The notes beneath the pieces were generated by a model that saw nothing but the letters and a program-made list of their open reading frames with translations, searched no databases and was not told the DNA's origin. The position numbers were made by a program, and so were the translations under genes. This document shows, one piece after another, positions 35,201-44,765 of a stretch of 52,960 nucleotides of DNA (positions are counted from its first letter, which is position 1; the number at the start of each line of letters is the position of its first letter). The stretch covers positions 1 through 52,960 of the forward strand of contig NZ_JAQVCH010000010.1 in assembly GCF_028689845.1 (NCBI RefSeq), given 5' to 3'. Source of the DNA: Flavobacterium sp. (GTDB taxonomy: Bacteria > Bacteroidota > Bacteroidia > Flavobacteriales > Flavobacteriaceae).

Positions 35201-37224
35201 CAACAACCTCAATGAATACCTATCAATATCGTGTTTTATTAAACCGAAATGGCAATAGTTGTGGTTTATTTTCAGAAGCTGCTCAATTAACAGTTTATCC
35301 TTTACCTGTTTTAACTTCGCCTGTTTCTATTGTTCAATGTGATAATGATGATACAAATGACGGGATTTCGGAAGTGAGTTTAATTCAAAAAAACGATATT
35401 ATTTCTGCCAATTCAGCTAATGAAACATTTACTTATTTTACAACGCAAATAGCGGCTCAAAACAACACTACTGCTTTTAAAATTCTAAATCCGTTGACCT
35501 ATAACACAGGAAACACAGTGGTTTGGGTCCGTGTAGAAAATAGCGATGGTTGTTTTCAAGTAGGACAAATCAATGTTTTTGTTTCTGCAACTCAAATCCC
35601 AAGTAGCTTTTTAAGAAAATTCGCAGTATGTGATGATTTTTTAAACTCAGCTAATGATAACAGAGATGGTATTTCACTATTTAATTTTAGTAGTGTTACC
35701 AACGACATCACAGCCTTATTACCCGCTGCAACTCCTTTCACTATTAAATATTATAAAACCCAAGCAGATGCTTTAGCAGAAACAGACATCGATGGTAATT
35801 CGATAGAAGTAGACCCTTCCAATTATCGAAATATCGGATTTCCGGGATTTCAACAAATTTGGGTTCGGGTAGAAAGCACGTTAGATAATGCTTGTTTTGG
35901 TTTAGGGGCTTTTGTTGAATTAACAGTAGAAGAATTACCAATTGCTAACCCCATTGCTAATTTAATTTCTTGTGATGATAACCAAGATGGTCGTTTTCCT
36001 TTTGACACGAGTATGGTTCAATCAACTATTTTAGGAATTCAGAATCCAGCAAATGTGAACGTAACTTACTTTGATGAAAATAATAGTCCGTTACCAAGTC
36101 CGTTACCAAACCCCTTTTTAACGCGTTCGCAAACCATTCGAATTGTAGTTGCAAATACAACCACGTCGGCTCTAAACGGTCCTTGTTTTGATGAAACAAC
36201 CCTTACTTTTATCGTGGATGTTCTACCTGTGGCTTATCCCGTTTCAAATTTAAGTCATTGTGATGACGATGGGTTGGAAGATGGTCAATATGGTTTTGAT
36301 ACTTCTGCCATAGAAAGTAGTTTACTCAATGGTCAAACAGGCATGAGTGTTACTTATTTAAACGAAAACGGAAATGCGTTGCCGAGTCCGTTGCCAAATC
36401 CGTTTCGAACAAGTTCACAAACTATTACAGCGATAGTCACTAACCCAATTAATACAACTTGTTTTGCAACAAGAACTTTTGATTTCATCGTTCATCCCTT
36501 ACCACAATTAGAAGATGGATTTACAGAAATTATTTGTTTTAATGTCGACGAAATCACCTTTGATGCCGGTTTATTAGGAGGAAGTCCCGCTGATTTTACA
36601 TATCAATGGTTTAGAAATGACGAAATAATTAATGGAGCAACAAATTACGAACTCACTGTTAATCAAAATGGATTTTATAAGGTTTTGGTAACTTCGCAAT
36701 TTGGATGTGAACAAACCCGTTTAATTGAAATTGTCTATTCTCAACCAGCCACTATCGAAGACATTACAGTGATCGATTTAGTAGAAAGCAATACCGTTAC
36801 CGTAGTGGTGAGCGGTTCTGGAAACTATGTTTTCAGTTTAGATTCACCGACTGGTTTATACCAAACAGCAGGAGTTTTTGAAAACGTTACTGCTGGTATT
36901 TATACAGTTTATGTAAAAGATTTGCTAGGTTGTGGCATTGTCACACAAGAAATTTCTGTTTTAGGAGCTCCAAAATTTTTCACACCAAATGGGGATGGAT
37001 TCAATGATACTTGGCAAGTTCGTGGCGTGAACGAAAAATATTATTCCAATTCTGTTATTTATGTTTTTGACCGATTTGGGAAATTAATTATTCAAATTGA
37101 TCCTAAAAGTAAAGGTTGGGATGGAACTTTTAACGGAAGTCCGTTACCTTCTACCGATTATTGGTATTCAATAGATTTTAAAGATGGCCGTTCTATCAAA
37201 GGACATTTTGCCTTAAAACGATAA
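32275..37224 (+). CDS. Large surface protein with IgGFc-binding-like, TSP3 and T9SS type B domains
   Basis: A 1649-residue exported protein. Signal peptide 1-17 (ending GFAQ) is followed by an IgGFc-binding-protein-like N-terminal domain (about 30-490; [47 protein letters not shown]). Next come an Ig-like module and calcium-binding thrombospondin type 3-like DxDxDG runs (about 548-572 and 761-866, e.g. [19 protein letters not shown]). Several roughly 110-residue repeats carry CDDNxDG and [12 protein letters not shown]9SS type B domain lies at about 1565-1649 ([15 protein letters not shown] ... GHFALKR). It is likely a surface-attached adhesin or matrix protein stiffened by calcium. It resembles the protein at 29946 in its last 90 residues and is 31 bases downstream of it. 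Confidence 0.88.
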   Translation: MKKIYLFFLLLTFTGFAQFSKTHYIPPLSGSGGQPAQNQYMYISSPSLTPVNFTINSLGGGTISGTVSRNNPYVYNIGFGVDSQLMVPTGSISSILNNKGYIIEAEDQVYVAIRLTASPQNYQAGGLVSKGLAALGTQFRVGAFVNTGITGITNNHLTFVSILATENNTTVDFNDIAPGVTLINNGGSGNLPPSISLNRGQSFVMATTGPTSGPNTDGLIGALISSDKPITVNCGSFAGTNGNVDNNLDLGFDQIVSTERIGNEYIFVRGFGIDITERPLLIAHENNTEIYLNGNTGTPDYQLNAGDYIALDGSEYSANGNLYVQTSKNVFAYQGVGGNSQANQEMFFVPPLSCQTPKIIDNIPLINLIGNISFVVNSGVNIVTETGANLDFIINGTNYSLASLPSNVNVQGPFAVNGNADYETYKLTGITGNISIFADKQLYISYFGSNDAATYGGYYSGFTFKPEISFNRIDITTSNCIPNVNLSINSLSPFDTYQWFFNGQPIAGATNPSYTPTIPGLYYLSATVAACAITLISDEIPVSSCPEDTDLDGAIDNIDIDFDNDGIANCIESYGNKDFNLTNLTTGNLIVGNYTNSFTGLVSTAGTNTPTTTPFSGAADGSFITNPANGIDNEVTYEMNFAQPVSLSMEYVTTSAPGNLLNSTGEFIIQCAIDKTITILNPTGQLLIDTNYDGIYESGITQFSSFQIRFRLNSTVPLAAGSGTFKIRSYLTDFLSIKHINISEGSSRATFKIFATCVPKDSDSDGIPDQFDLDSDGDGISDNIEAQGQNYIVSSPIDANGDGMSDVYGSGIIPIDTDGDGVLDYLDLDSDNDGIYDSVETAIDTDGDGIANYISLDSDGDLCPDVIEAGFTDANNDGLLGNVAVTVDAFGIVTNAPNGYTTPNPNYIIGAPIVIATQPQNQVTCNSQNASFTFTGTPSTSYQWQVSTNGGTTWTNLTNSGLYSGTTTINLQIIGATTSMNTYQYRVLLNRNGNSCGLFSEAAQLTVYPLPVLTSPVSIVQCDNDDTNDGISEVSLIQKNDIISANSANETFTYFTTQIAAQNNTTAFKILNPLTYNTGNTVVWVRVENSDGCFQVGQINVFVSATQIPSSFLRKFAVCDDFLNSANDNRDGISLFNFSSVTNDITALLPAATPFTIKYYKTQADALAETDIDGNSIEVDPSNYRNIGFPGFQQIWVRVESTLDNACFGLGAFVELTVEELPIANPIANLISCDDNQDGRFPFDTSMVQSTILGIQNPANVNVTYFDENNSPLPSPLPNPFLTRSQTIRIVVANTTTSALNGPCFDETTLTFIVDVLPVAYPVSNLSHCDDDGLEDGQYGFDTSAIESSLLNGQTGMSVTYLNENGNALPSPLPNPFRTSSQTITAIVTNPINTTCFATRTFDFIVHPLPQLEDGFTEIICFNVDEITFDAGLLGGSPADFTYQWFRNDEIINGATNYELTVNQNGFYKVLVTSQFGCEQTRLIEIVYSQPATIEDITVIDLVESNTVTVVVSGSGNYVFSLDSPTGLYQTAGVFENVTAGIYTVYVKDLLGCGIVTQEISVLGAPKFFTPNGDGFNDTWQVRGVNEKYYSNSVIYVFDRFGKLIIQIDPKSKGWDGTFNGSPLPSTDYWYSIDFKDGRSIKGHFALKR

Positions 37225-37228
37225 GAAT

Positions 37229-38149
37229 ATGTATCAAAAATTAGTTTTACTCTTTAGTATATTTTTTGTAATAAACGGTTTCGCTCAAAAAGTTACTGTT
37301 TCTGCTGGAAATATTGAAATTTACGAGAATTTTCCTTCTACTTATATTTCCACTAGAAATGTAAGTGTTTGGTTGCCAGAAAATTATTATCCAAAAAAGA
37401 AATATGCTGTGTTATATATGCACGATGGACAAATGCTTTTTGATGCCAATACCACATGGAATAATCAAGAATGGGGTGTAGACGAATGTTTGACCAACTT
37501 GGCAAGAACCGGAAAAATAAAAAACGTAATTGTAGTCGGAATTTGGAGCAATTACGCTAGCCGACATGCCGATTATTTTCCGCAGAAACCGTATGATTCG
37601 CTAAGTATTGACCAAAAAGCTACTATTTCTGCTTCCTTACAAGAAGCAAAAATGACAATAGAACAATTCAAACCAAATTCAGATGCTTATTTGAAATTTA
37701 TAGTAGAAGAACTCAAACCATTTATTGACAAAACCTATTCTACTCGAAAGGAAATGCAGTCTACTTTTATGGCAGGTTCAAGCATGGGTGGACTCATATC
37801 AATGTATGCCGTTTGTGAATATCCCACCGTTTTTGGTGGAGCTGCTTGTTTATCGACACATTGGCCTGGAACATTATCCACAGAAAACAATCCGATTCCA
37901 GAAGCTTTTTTCAACTATATGCAAACAAAATTACCCGATCCTAAAACCCATCGTTTTTATTTTGATTATGGTACAGCTACGCTTGACGCCCAATATGAAC
38001 CGTTTCAAATTCAAGTTGATCATATTTTAAAAGAAAAAGGTTATTCTACAGAAAACTGGTTGACCAAAAAATTTGAAGGAGCCGATCATTCTGAAAATGC
38101 GTGGCGAGAACGCTTATCTATTCCATTCGAGTTTTTGTTAGCTAAGTAA
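37229..38149 (+). CDS. Exported alpha/beta-hydrolase (esterase D/Fes-like)
   Basis: A 306-residue exported hydrolase: signal peptide ending NGFAQ, then a putative-esterase alpha/beta-hydrolase domain. Visible motifs are VSVWLPENYYPKKKYAVLYM, the oxyanion-side HDGQMLFD, the nucleophile elbow MAGSSMGGLIS (G-x-S-x-G), and a late catalytic His in FEGADHSENAWRERL. Relatives include enterochelin esterase-like and feruloyl/acyl esterase proteins. The substrate is unknown. It starts four bases after the stop of the large surface protein gene, so the two are probably co-transcribed. A SusD/TonB context that would hint at polysaccharide side-chain release is absent. Confidence 0.86.
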   Translation: MYQKLVLLFSIFFVINGFAQKVTVSAGNIEIYENFPSTYISTRNVSVWLPENYYPKKKYAVLYMHDGQMLFDANTTWNNQEWGVDECLTNLARTGKIKNVIVVGIWSNYASRHADYFPQKPYDSLSIDQKATISASLQEAKMTIEQFKPNSDAYLKFIVEELKPFIDKTYSTRKEMQSTFMAGSSMGGLISMYAVCEYPTVFGGAACLSTHWPGTLSTENNPIPEAFFNYMQTKLPDPKTHRFYFDYGTATLDAQYEPFQIQVDHILKEKGYSTENWLTKKFEGADHSENAWRERLSIPFEFLLAK

Positions 38150-38281
38150 GTATTCCCTTTTTTAAATTAACAAGAAAGTTATTCAACTTCTATGTTGAAA
38201 AAAAAAAGTTCTCCTATTAAAAGGAAAGTGTTAAAACGGTAATTTAGTAGTTGCTAAAACGATTTTTAAAACTTTTCATTT

Positions 38282-40036
38282 ATGACTAAATCATTCACAG
38301 CCAAAATAGTATTTTCCATCTCGTTGTTTCTACTCTTTTTTTGTTTTCAAAGCGGATATGCGCAATTAGCTGTTCCTTTCAAAGTAAGGTATCAATCGCA
38401 TGTAAAAGGTGATATGACTGTTATTGCCAATGGTATTGTTAATCGAAAAAGCAATAAAGAGTCAACTTCCGAACCGTATAATGAACTTTCTGAGAAAGCT
38501 AAATTAAATGATGAATTTGAAATGGCTTATATCGATGTGGATAATGATGAAACAACATTTAGTTCGAGTACAGCAGAATTACAACTAGAAACGGTTTACA
38601 ACAAAAAAATTATTTATGCCGGTTTATACTGGGCTGCCTCGTATAAATATGAAGCTGGAATTCGAGATAAAAAATGGAATTATATTGCCACTGATGAAGC
38701 TCGTGGCGTGGTGAATGAAATTAAATTTAAATTACCAGGAAGTGCTGCTTACCTAGATTTAAAAGGAGAAATTCTATACGATGGTTTGAATCAGAAAAAT
38801 TTTAAAGAAAGTGCTCCGTATGCCGTTTATGCAGATGTTACAAAATATATTCAAGCATTATCTAATCCAAATGGTGAGTACACGGTTGCCAATATCAAAG
38901 CAACACAAGGAATAATTAGTGGCGGAGTGGCTGGAGGCTGGACGCTTTTTGTCGTTTATGAAGATGCCACAGATACGGAAAAATTCATCACTTCCTTTGA
39001 CGGATTTGTCGGGATTACGACACGACCCGTTGAGATTTTATACAATGGTTTTATGACCTTGCCAGAAGGTAAAGTAAATGCTAAATTAGCTTGTGCAGCC
39101 TTAGAAGGTGATTATAATTTAACGGGAGATCAATTAGAAATAAAATCTGGCGAAAGTTTAAAATACAGTTTACTAAGTCATCCGTTAAAACCTGCCGATA
39201 ATTTTTTTAACAGCACCATTGTAGTCAATCAAGATTTTTATACTTTACGAAATCCAAATAGTTTAAATACGCTAGGCTATGACACCTGTTTATTATCGAT
39301 TGAAAACGAAAATAATACTATTATTCAAAATAACACCACTAAAGTTTCTTTAAAATTAAAATCGTCTGGCGACCGCTATTCGATGTTTTTTAATGCCTTT
39401 AATGTAGAAGTTATTGATCCGTTAAAAAGTGTAGAAGCTGCAAAGTTAATCGCTCAAGAACCAAAAAAAATAGATGTAAGTAATCAAGTTATACTAAGCA
39501 CAAAAAAAGAAATAATTCCAGTTTCAGAAACGATAGTAGAATCTTCTATTCCAGAAAAAAAGAGTGTCGAAACAAATCCGATTTCAGAAAAAAAAGAAGA
39601 AACTAAAACTGAAACTTTAAAATTAGTTGAAACAAAACCGACGGAAAAACCAATTCGAACATACAATAGCATTATGGATATGATTCGCGAAAGCGAACAA
39701 AAAAGTGCGGCTGCTTCAATGATTGGAAGTAAAAAACGCATCACGGTTTTGCCAGGTGCAGACGTGATTATTCCGAGACAACAAAAAGGCTATTATGTTG
39801 TAGCCAATGTTTTTGCTGTCCCTTCTAATACGACCCGATTTGTTGCAAAACTAAAAAAAGAAGGTCTTCAGCCTGAAGTATTATATAATCCGAATACCAA
39901 TTTTAAAAGTGTTTATTTAGCACATTTCAATAATTGGAGTGATGCATTAGCATATTACTATTCGAATGCCGAAGGAAAATATGTGGATGATTTATGGATC
40001 ATGCTTGTAAATACCTCCACTGGAAATATTCTGTAA
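38282..40036 (+). CDS. Exported protein with adhesin-type N-module and C-terminal SPOR domain
   Basis: A 584-residue exported protein (signal peptide ending SGYAQ). Residues about 27-375 form a module also found at the start of the giant adhesin at 48486. Shared landmarks are AYIDVDNDETTFSSSTAEL, KIIYAGLYWAA, VTKYIQAL, GGWTLFVVYED, FDGF, and NFFNSTI. A Lys/Glu/Ser/Thr-rich linker (about 395-480) leads to a SPOR-like domain at the C-terminus (GYYVVANVFAVPSNTTRFVAKLKKEGL ... HFNNWSDALAYYYS), a fold that binds peptidoglycan stripped of stem peptides. The protein could tie the module to the cell wall. A bidirectional terminator follows. I know no characterised homologue. Confidence 0.8.
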   Translation: MTKSFTAKIVFSISLFLLFFCFQSGYAQLAVPFKVRYQSHVKGDMTVIANGIVNRKSNKESTSEPYNELSEKAKLNDEFEMAYIDVDNDETTFSSSTAELQLETVYNKKIIYAGLYWAASYKYEAGIRDKKWNYIATDEARGVVNEIKFKLPGSAAYLDLKGEILYDGLNQKNFKESAPYAVYADVTKYIQALSNPNGEYTVANIKATQGIISGGVAGGWTLFVVYEDATDTEKFITSFDGFVGITTRPVEILYNGFMTLPEGKVNAKLACAALEGDYNLTGDQLEIKSGESLKYSLLSHPLKPADNFFNSTIVVNQDFYTLRNPNSLNTLGYDTCLLSIENENNTIIQNNTTKVSLKLKSSGDRYSMFFNAFNVEVIDPLKSVEAAKLIAQEPKKIDVSNQVILSTKKEIIPVSETIVESSIPEKKSVETNPISEKKEETKTETLKLVETKPTEKPIRTYNSIMDMIRESEQKSAAASMIGSKKRITVLPGADVIIPRQQKGYYVVANVFAVPSNTTRFVAKLKKEGLQPEVLYNPNTNFKSVYLAHFNNWSDALAYYYSNAEGKYVDDLWIMLVNTSTGNIL

Positions 40037-40060
40037 TACTATTCGATTTTCTTGAAATAA

Positions 40061-40092
40061 AAAAATCCCAATTACTTTCGTAGTTGGGATTT
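40061..40092. terminator. Bidirectional terminator
   Basis: AAATCCCAATTAC (40063-40075) pairs with GTAGTTGGGATTT (40080-40092), with one G-T wobble, a four-base loop, and A- and T-runs on the flanks. It separates the convergent SPOR-protein and typA genes. Confidence 0.8.
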
Positions 40093-40111
40093 GTTCTTTG
40101 TGAAAAGATAA

Positions 40112-41908
40112 TTATATTTTATTACGTTTTCTATCATTTTCATCTAAGAAAATTTTACGCAAACGAATACTTTTTGGTGTTACCTCAACGTATTCATCTT
40201 TTTGAATATATTCCAAAGCTTCTTCTAGTGAAAATTTCTTTGGTGGAATAATTCTGGCTTTATCATCTGCACCTGACGAACGAACGTTTGATAGCTTTTT
40301 CGTTTTGGTTACATTCACCGCCATATCATCAGAACGTGTATTTTCACCAATTACTTGACCCGCATAAATTTCTTCGTTTGGATCAACAAAAAATGTTCCT
40401 CTATCTTGTAATTTATCAATAGAATACGGAATTGCTTTTCCGTTTTCCATCGAAATTAACGAACCGTTATTTCTTCCAGGAATATCACCTTTGTAAGGTT
40501 CATAGCCAATAAAACGATGAGCCATAATAGCTTCACCAGCTGTTGCTGTTAGCAATTGATTACGCAATCCGATAATTCCACGAGACGGGATATTAAATTT
40601 GATAGTCATTCGTTCACCTTTTCCTTCCATAGAAAGCATTTCGCCTTTACGGATAGAAACAAACTCTACCGCTCTACCTGATAAATGCTCTGGTAAATCG
40701 ATTGTTAATTCTTCTATTGGTTCACATTTTTTTCCGTCAATTTCTTTAAGGATAACTTGTGGTTGACCAATTTGAATTTCATATCCTTCCCGACGCATCG
40801 TTTCAATTAAAACCGATAAGTGCAAAACACCACGACCAAAAACCATGAATTTATCAGCAGAATCTGTTTCACCCATTTTCATGGCTAAGTTTTTCTCTAA
40901 TTCTTTGGTCAGTCTATCTCTAATATGTCTTGAGGTAACAAATTTTCCTTCTTTTCCAAAGAAAGGTGAATCGTTAATGGTAAACAACATACTCATTGTT
41001 GGTTCATCAATAGCAATGGTTTGCAATGCTTCTGGGTTTTCAAAATCAGCAATCGTATCGCCAATTTCAAAACCTTCTACACCAACAATAGCACAAATAT
41101 CACCTGCAATTACTTCTTGTACTTTTTTACGACCTAAACCTTCAAAAGTATGTAATTCTTTAATTCTCGATTTAATTACTTTACCATCTCTTTTTACCAA
41201 AGAAATTGGCATTCCTTCTCTTAACACACCTCTTTCTAAACGTCCAATCGCGATTCGACCTGTAAAAGAAGAAAAATCTAAGGATGTAATCAACATTTGT
41301 GGAGTTCCTTCCGACACTTTTGGAGCGGGAACATTTGCAATCACCATATCTAATAATGGTTCAATGTTTTCTGTTTGATTTCTCCAATCGTCAGACATCC
41401 AGTTATTTTTGGCTGAACCATATACTGCTGGAAAATCCAACTGCCATTCTTCTGCACCTAATTCAAACATCAAATCGAAAACTTTTTCGTGTACTTCTTC
41501 TGGAGTACAGTTTTCTTTATCCACTTTATTGATAACCACACATGGTTTTAAACCTAAATCTATTGCTTTTTGAAGTACAAAACGCGTTTGCGGCATAGGT
41601 CCTTCAAAAGCATCTACTAACAAACAAACACCATCTGCCATATTCAATACTCGCTCTACTTCACCACCAAAATCGGCGTGACCAGGTGTATCGATAATGT
41701 TGATTTTTGTGCCTTTATAAGTTACCGAAACATTTTTAGAAGTAATGGTAATTCCACGTTCGCGTTCTAAATCATTATTATCTAAAATTAAATCACCCGA
41801 GTTTTCGTTTTCACGAAAAAGTTGGCAATGGTACATAATTTTGTCAACCAAAGTAGTTTTACCGTGGTCAACGTGGGCAATAATTGCAATGTTTCTAATT
41901 GATTCCAT
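40112..41908 (-). CDS. typA: Ribosome-associated GTPase TypA/BipA
   Basis: A 598-residue translational GTPase. G1 is AHVDHGKTT (residues 11-19), with the RGITI switch I region, G3 [12 protein letters not shown] and G4 NKVDKEN. An EF-Tu-like domain 2 and EF-G-like domains III/V follow, then the BipA-specific C-terminal domain ([24 protein letters not shown]). It acts on 50S subunit assembly and on translation under stress and cold. Length and motif order are standard for the family. On the minus strand a TAACTTTG box lies 20-27 bases upstream of the ATG. The neighbouring genes are unrelated. Confidence 0.97.
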   Translation of the reverse strand: MESIRNIAIIAHVDHGKTTLVDKIMYHCQLFRENENSGDLILDNNDLERERGITITSKNVSVTYKGTKINIIDTPGHADFGGEVERVLNMADGVCLLVDAFEGPMPQTRFVLQKAIDLGLKPCVVINKVDKENCTPEEVHEKVFDLMFELGAEEWQLDFPAVYGSAKNNWMSDDWRNQTENIEPLLDMVIANVPAPKVSEGTPQMLITSLDFSSFTGRIAIGRLERGVLREGMPISLVKRDGKVIKSRIKELHTFEGLGRKKVQEVIAGDICAIVGVEGFEIGDTIADFENPEALQTIAIDEPTMSMLFTINDSPFFGKEGKFVTSRHIRDRLTKELEKNLAMKMGETDSADKFMVFGRGVLHLSVLIETMRREGYEIQIGQPQVILKEIDGKKCEPIEELTIDLPEHLSGRAVEFVSIRKGEMLSMEGKGERMTIKFNIPSRGIIGLRNQLLTATAGEAIMAHRFIGYEPYKGDIPGRNNGSLISMENGKAIPYSIDKLQDRGTFFVDPNEEIYAGQVIGENTRSDDMAVNVTKTKKLSNVRSSGADDKARIIPPKKFSLEEALEYIQKDEYVEVTPKSIRLRKIFLDENDRKRNKI

Positions 41909-41927
41909 CTATATTTTTTTCAGGGTG

Positions 41928-41935
41928 CAAAGTTA
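41928..41935 (-). promoter_or_regulatory. -7 box of typA
   Basis: On the minus strand the box reads TAACTTTG, an exact TAnnTTTG, 20 bases upstream of the typA ATG. Upstream to 42152 the spacer also holds three AGTCAC units (41986-42037) with no evident function. Confidence 0.45.
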
Positions 41936-42105
41936 CATATTATTTTTACACGAATAACATTTATTAATACATTAGTTTTCAGTGGTAAGTCACCATTTAA
42001 AGTCACAGTATGCCAATGCGGTTTTCAGCCTTTAGTCACAATTTATTGTTTGTAGTAAAAATGACTCCTGTAGGCACTATTTGATAACTAATTTTCCTCC
42101 TTCGC

Positions 42106-42135
42106 TTGCCAATCGAAGATTAAATTTTATATTTG
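42106..42135 (+). promoter_or_regulatory. Promoter of dnaX
   Basis: TTG at 42106-42108 and TATATTTG at 42128-42135 (exact TAnnTTTG) are separated by 19 bases, ideal for the Bacteroidetes housekeeping sigma factor. The dnaX ATG follows at 42153, which argues against the in-frame start at 42081. Confidence 0.65.
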
Positions 42136-42152
42136 TCATTCAAAGTTTTTTT

Positions 42153-43238
42153 ATGGAACAATTTGTAGTATCGGCTAGAAAATATAGACCCCAAACGTTT
42201 ATTGACGTTGTGGGACAACAGGCTATTACTAACACTTTACTCAATGCCATTGAAAACAATCATTTAGCACAAGCTTTACTTTTTACAGGGCCACGCGGCG
42301 TTGGAAAAACAACTTGTGCAAGAATTTTAGCTCGTAAAATTAACCAACCTGGCTATGACGATCCGAATGAAGATTTCACCTTTAATGTCTTTGAATTAGA
42401 TGCGGCTTCTAACAATTCCGTGGATGATATTCGGAATTTGATTGACCAAGTTCGGATTCCGCCACAAACAGGACAATATAAAGTTTATATTATTGACGAG
42501 GTACACATGTTATCCTCAAATGCATTCAATGCTTTTTTGAAAACCTTAGAAGAGCCTCCTAAACATGCCATCTTTATTTTGGCAACCACAGAAAAACACA
42601 AAATTATTCCGACAATTCTTTCTCGTTGTCAGATTTTTGATTTCAAACGGATTACTATTAAAGATGCGAAAGAGCATTTGGCTTATGTAGCCGAAAACCA
42701 AGGGGTGCAATTTGAAGATGATGCCTTACATATTATTGCCCAAAAAGCGGATGGTGCAATGCGTGATGCCTTATCCATTTTTGACCGAGTAGTTTCTTAT
42801 TGCGGAAATAATTTAACAAGGCAAGCCGTTACCGAAAACTTAAACGTGTTAGATTATGAGTCGTATATCTCGGTAACCGATTTAATTTTAGAGAACAAAA
42901 TTCCAGACCTATTACTCTTATTCAATGAGATTTTAGCAAAAGGATTTGATTCCCATCATTTTATTCAAGGATTATCTTCCCATTTTAGAGATTTAATGGT
43001 TTGCAAAAACCCATCTACACTTATTTTATTAGAAGTTGGAGAACAAGCTCAAAAACTATACGGTCTTCAAGCTCAAAAATGTTCGCATGACTTTTTATTA
43101 AAAGCAATTGAATTAGCCAACGATACCGATTTAAAATTCAAGACTAGTCAAAATCAACGTTTACTCATTGAACTTTGTTTGATGCAATTAGCCTCCATCA
43201 CCTTTGATGGAGAAAAAAAAAAGTTGACGACTATATAA
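42153..43238 (+). CDS. dnaX: DNA polymerase III clamp-loader subunit, gamma-length product
   Basis: This is the unshifted dnaX product, 361 residues, containing the AAA+ ATPase and collar-type domains I-III. Motifs are Walker A GPRGVGKTT (46-54), FELDAASNNSVDDIRNL, Walker B VYIIDEVHMLSSNAFNA, the SRC arginine finger in ILSRCQIFDF, and sensor 2 GAMRDALSIFD. The zinc-binding Cys cluster of E. coli DnaX is absent (NQPGYDDPNEDF in its place). The frame ends four codons after a run of ten A's (43213-43222), reading E-K-K-K-L-T-T-I-stop. A second frame continues the protein into a tau-type tail. The start ATG fits the promoter spacing and the motif MEQFVVSARKYRPQTF. Confidence 0.93.
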   Translation: MEQFVVSARKYRPQTFIDVVGQQAITNTLLNAIENNHLAQALLFTGPRGVGKTTCARILARKINQPGYDDPNEDFTFNVFELDAASNNSVDDIRNLIDQVRIPPQTGQYKVYIIDEVHMLSSNAFNAFLKTLEEPPKHAIFILATTEKHKIIPTILSRCQIFDFKRITIKDAKEHLAYVAENQGVQFEDDALHIIAQKADGAMRDALSIFDRVVSYCGNNLTRQAVTENLNVLDYESYISVTDLILENKIPDLLLLFNEILAKGFDSHHFIQGLSSHFRDLMVCKNPSTLILLEVGEQAQKLYGLQAQKCSHDFLLKAIELANDTDLKFKTSQNQRLLIELCLMQLASITFDGEKKKLTTI

Positions 43239-43852
43239 TTCCGCCTTTTCATTTTTTAGGAAGACTAGGAGCGATAGAGATTCCGAATGTTTCGATAGAG
43301 ATCTTACCTACTCCTGAAGAACCGAAAGAAATTCTGAAAACGGTCGAGCCAAAAGTTTCTGCTACACCAATTACAAATTCAACGGTAAACTCAACTAAAG
43401 TTTCTGCTTTTTCTTTGGCCAGTATTAAGCAAAAAAAAGAATTAGCCGAAGCACAAAAATCAGTCGTTCACGAAACGATTCAATATCCCACAGAGCCTTT
43501 TACAGAAACGGACATGCTACTTCAGTGGAATAAATTTGCGGTGAAATTGGAAGAAAAAGGGCAAATGATTATGCATTCGCTTATGACGATAAATAATCCG
43601 AAACTGGAAGGAACAAAAATCAAGCATGAACTTCCGAATGAAGGAACCAAATTGGAATTTGAAGAAGCCAAAAAGGAAATTCTAGGTTATTTACGTGGGA
43701 TGTTGCACAATCACGATATTGAAATTGAATTGATCGTGAATGAAAAAATGGAAAACAAACGTGCTTTTACGCCGCAAGACAAATTCAATCGAATGAATGA
43801 AATCAATCCGAATTTAGAATTATTACGAAAAACGTTCGATTTGGATGTTTAG
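43213..43852 (+). CDS. dnaX: Tau-specific tail of DnaX, joined through the A10 slip site
   Basis: From the A10 run the -1 frame is open from 43223 to the stop at 43850-43852 (209 residues) and reads as dnaX tail: VDDYIIPPFHFLGRLGA, a Pro/Thr/Ser-rich linker, SLASIKQKKELAEAQKS, then ETDMLLQWNKFAVKLEEKGQ and the acidic C-terminus, which resembles flavobacterial tau. A -1 slip yields a 566-residue tau. There is no start codon of its own at the junction; the ATG-free TTG at 43415 is internal to this tail. Possibilities are transcriptional slippage (A10), programmed ribosomal frameshifting, or a homopolymer sequencing error. Confidence 0.82.
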
Positions 43853-43863
43853 AATTAATAAAC

Positions 43864-44754
43864 TCACAACTTTCCATAATACATTGCTTTCACAATGCCA
43901 TCAGAGAGACCGATTTTGGGCACATATAATTGTCGGGCTCCACTCCACTTCATTGCATTTAAATAAATTTTAGTCGCTGGAATAATTACGTCGGCCCGAT
44001 CTGGATTCAAAGCTAATTCGGCTATGCGTTGCTCATAGGTCATGTTATTCAACATGGTATACATGGCGTTTAAATTTAAAAAAGACAAGGGTTTGTCTTG
44101 TAATTTTCCGGTCATTTTAAATAATTTATTGATGTTTCCGCCTGAGCCAATCATGGTTATACTATCATAAGGTTCGACTTTAGCTTTTATCCATTTTTCA
44201 ATTTCATTCCAAACCACCTCATTGACCATATTATGCAACATGCGAACCGTTCCGTTTTTAAATGATTTTGAAGCGACAATTTTACCATTATCAAATAATG
44301 AAAATTCGGTACTTCCACCACCAACATCAACGTATAAATAGGTTTTATCGGTTGAAATGTATTCTTTTAAATCAGAAGAAGCAATAATTGTAGCTTCCTT
44401 ACGGCCATCAATAATATCAATATGAATACCCGATTCTTTTTCGATGAGTTCAACAATTTCAGAATTATTTTCGGCTTCTCGCATGGCAGAAGTTGCACAT
44501 GCCTTATAGTGTTCTACCTTATGAATTTTCATCAATAACTGAAATGCTTTCATGGCATCGACCATTCGACTAATATTTTCTTCGGAAATTTCTCCGACAG
44601 TAAACACGTCTTGTCCCAATCGAATTGGCACTCGCACAAGAGAACTTTTATTAAACTGTGGTTCTTTTCCATCTTGTTCCACAATATTTGAAATCAACAA
44701 TCGCATGGCATTTGAACCAACGTCGATGGCTGCATATCTTTTAATAGTAATCAT
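43864..44754 (-). CDS. ppx: Exopolyphosphatase, Ppx/GppA family
   Basis: A 296-residue cytoplasmic ASKHA-fold phosphatase. The N-terminal AAIDVGSNAMRLLI and the second phosphate-binding motif YVDVGGGSTEFSLF are present, as is ATSAMREAEN between them. It would cleave terminal phosphate from polyphosphate or pppGpp. It is shorter than E. coli Ppx (no long C-terminal HD domain), as is common in Bacteroidetes, and closer to the GppA-like core. It is the third gene of a sixA-ppk1-ppx operon, 11 bases behind ppk1. The pair gives opposing synthesis and breakdown of polyphosphate. Confidence 0.9.
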   Translation of the reverse strand: MITIKRYAAIDVGSNAMRLLISNIVEQDGKEPQFNKSSLVRVPIRLGQDVFTVGEISEENISRMVDAMKAFQLLMKIHKVEHYKACATSAMREAENNSEIVELIEKESGIHIDIIDGRKEATIIASSDLKEYISTDKTYLYVDVGGGSTEFSLFDNGKIVASKSFKNGTVRMLHNMVNEVVWNEIEKWIKAKVEPYDSITMIGSGGNINKLFKMTGKLQDKPLSFLNLNAMYTMLNNMTYEQRIAELALNPDRADVIIPATKIYLNAMKWSGARQLYVPKIGLSDGIVKAMYYGKL

Positions 44755-44765
44755 TTCGGTTATTT

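Noticed and set aside
38182..38199. Hairpin TTCAAC/GTTGAA as a plus-strand terminator of the esterase gene
   Set aside because: It is followed by A's rather than T's on the plus strand, and no minus-strand gene needs a terminator there.
42081..42152. Upstream start of dnaX
   Set aside because: It would put the promoter inside the gene and precedes the conserved beginning of DnaX.
43415..43852. Separate small gene after dnaX
   Set aside because: Its apparent start is a TTG inside an open -1 frame that extends back to the A10 run; the content is a dnaX tau tail.
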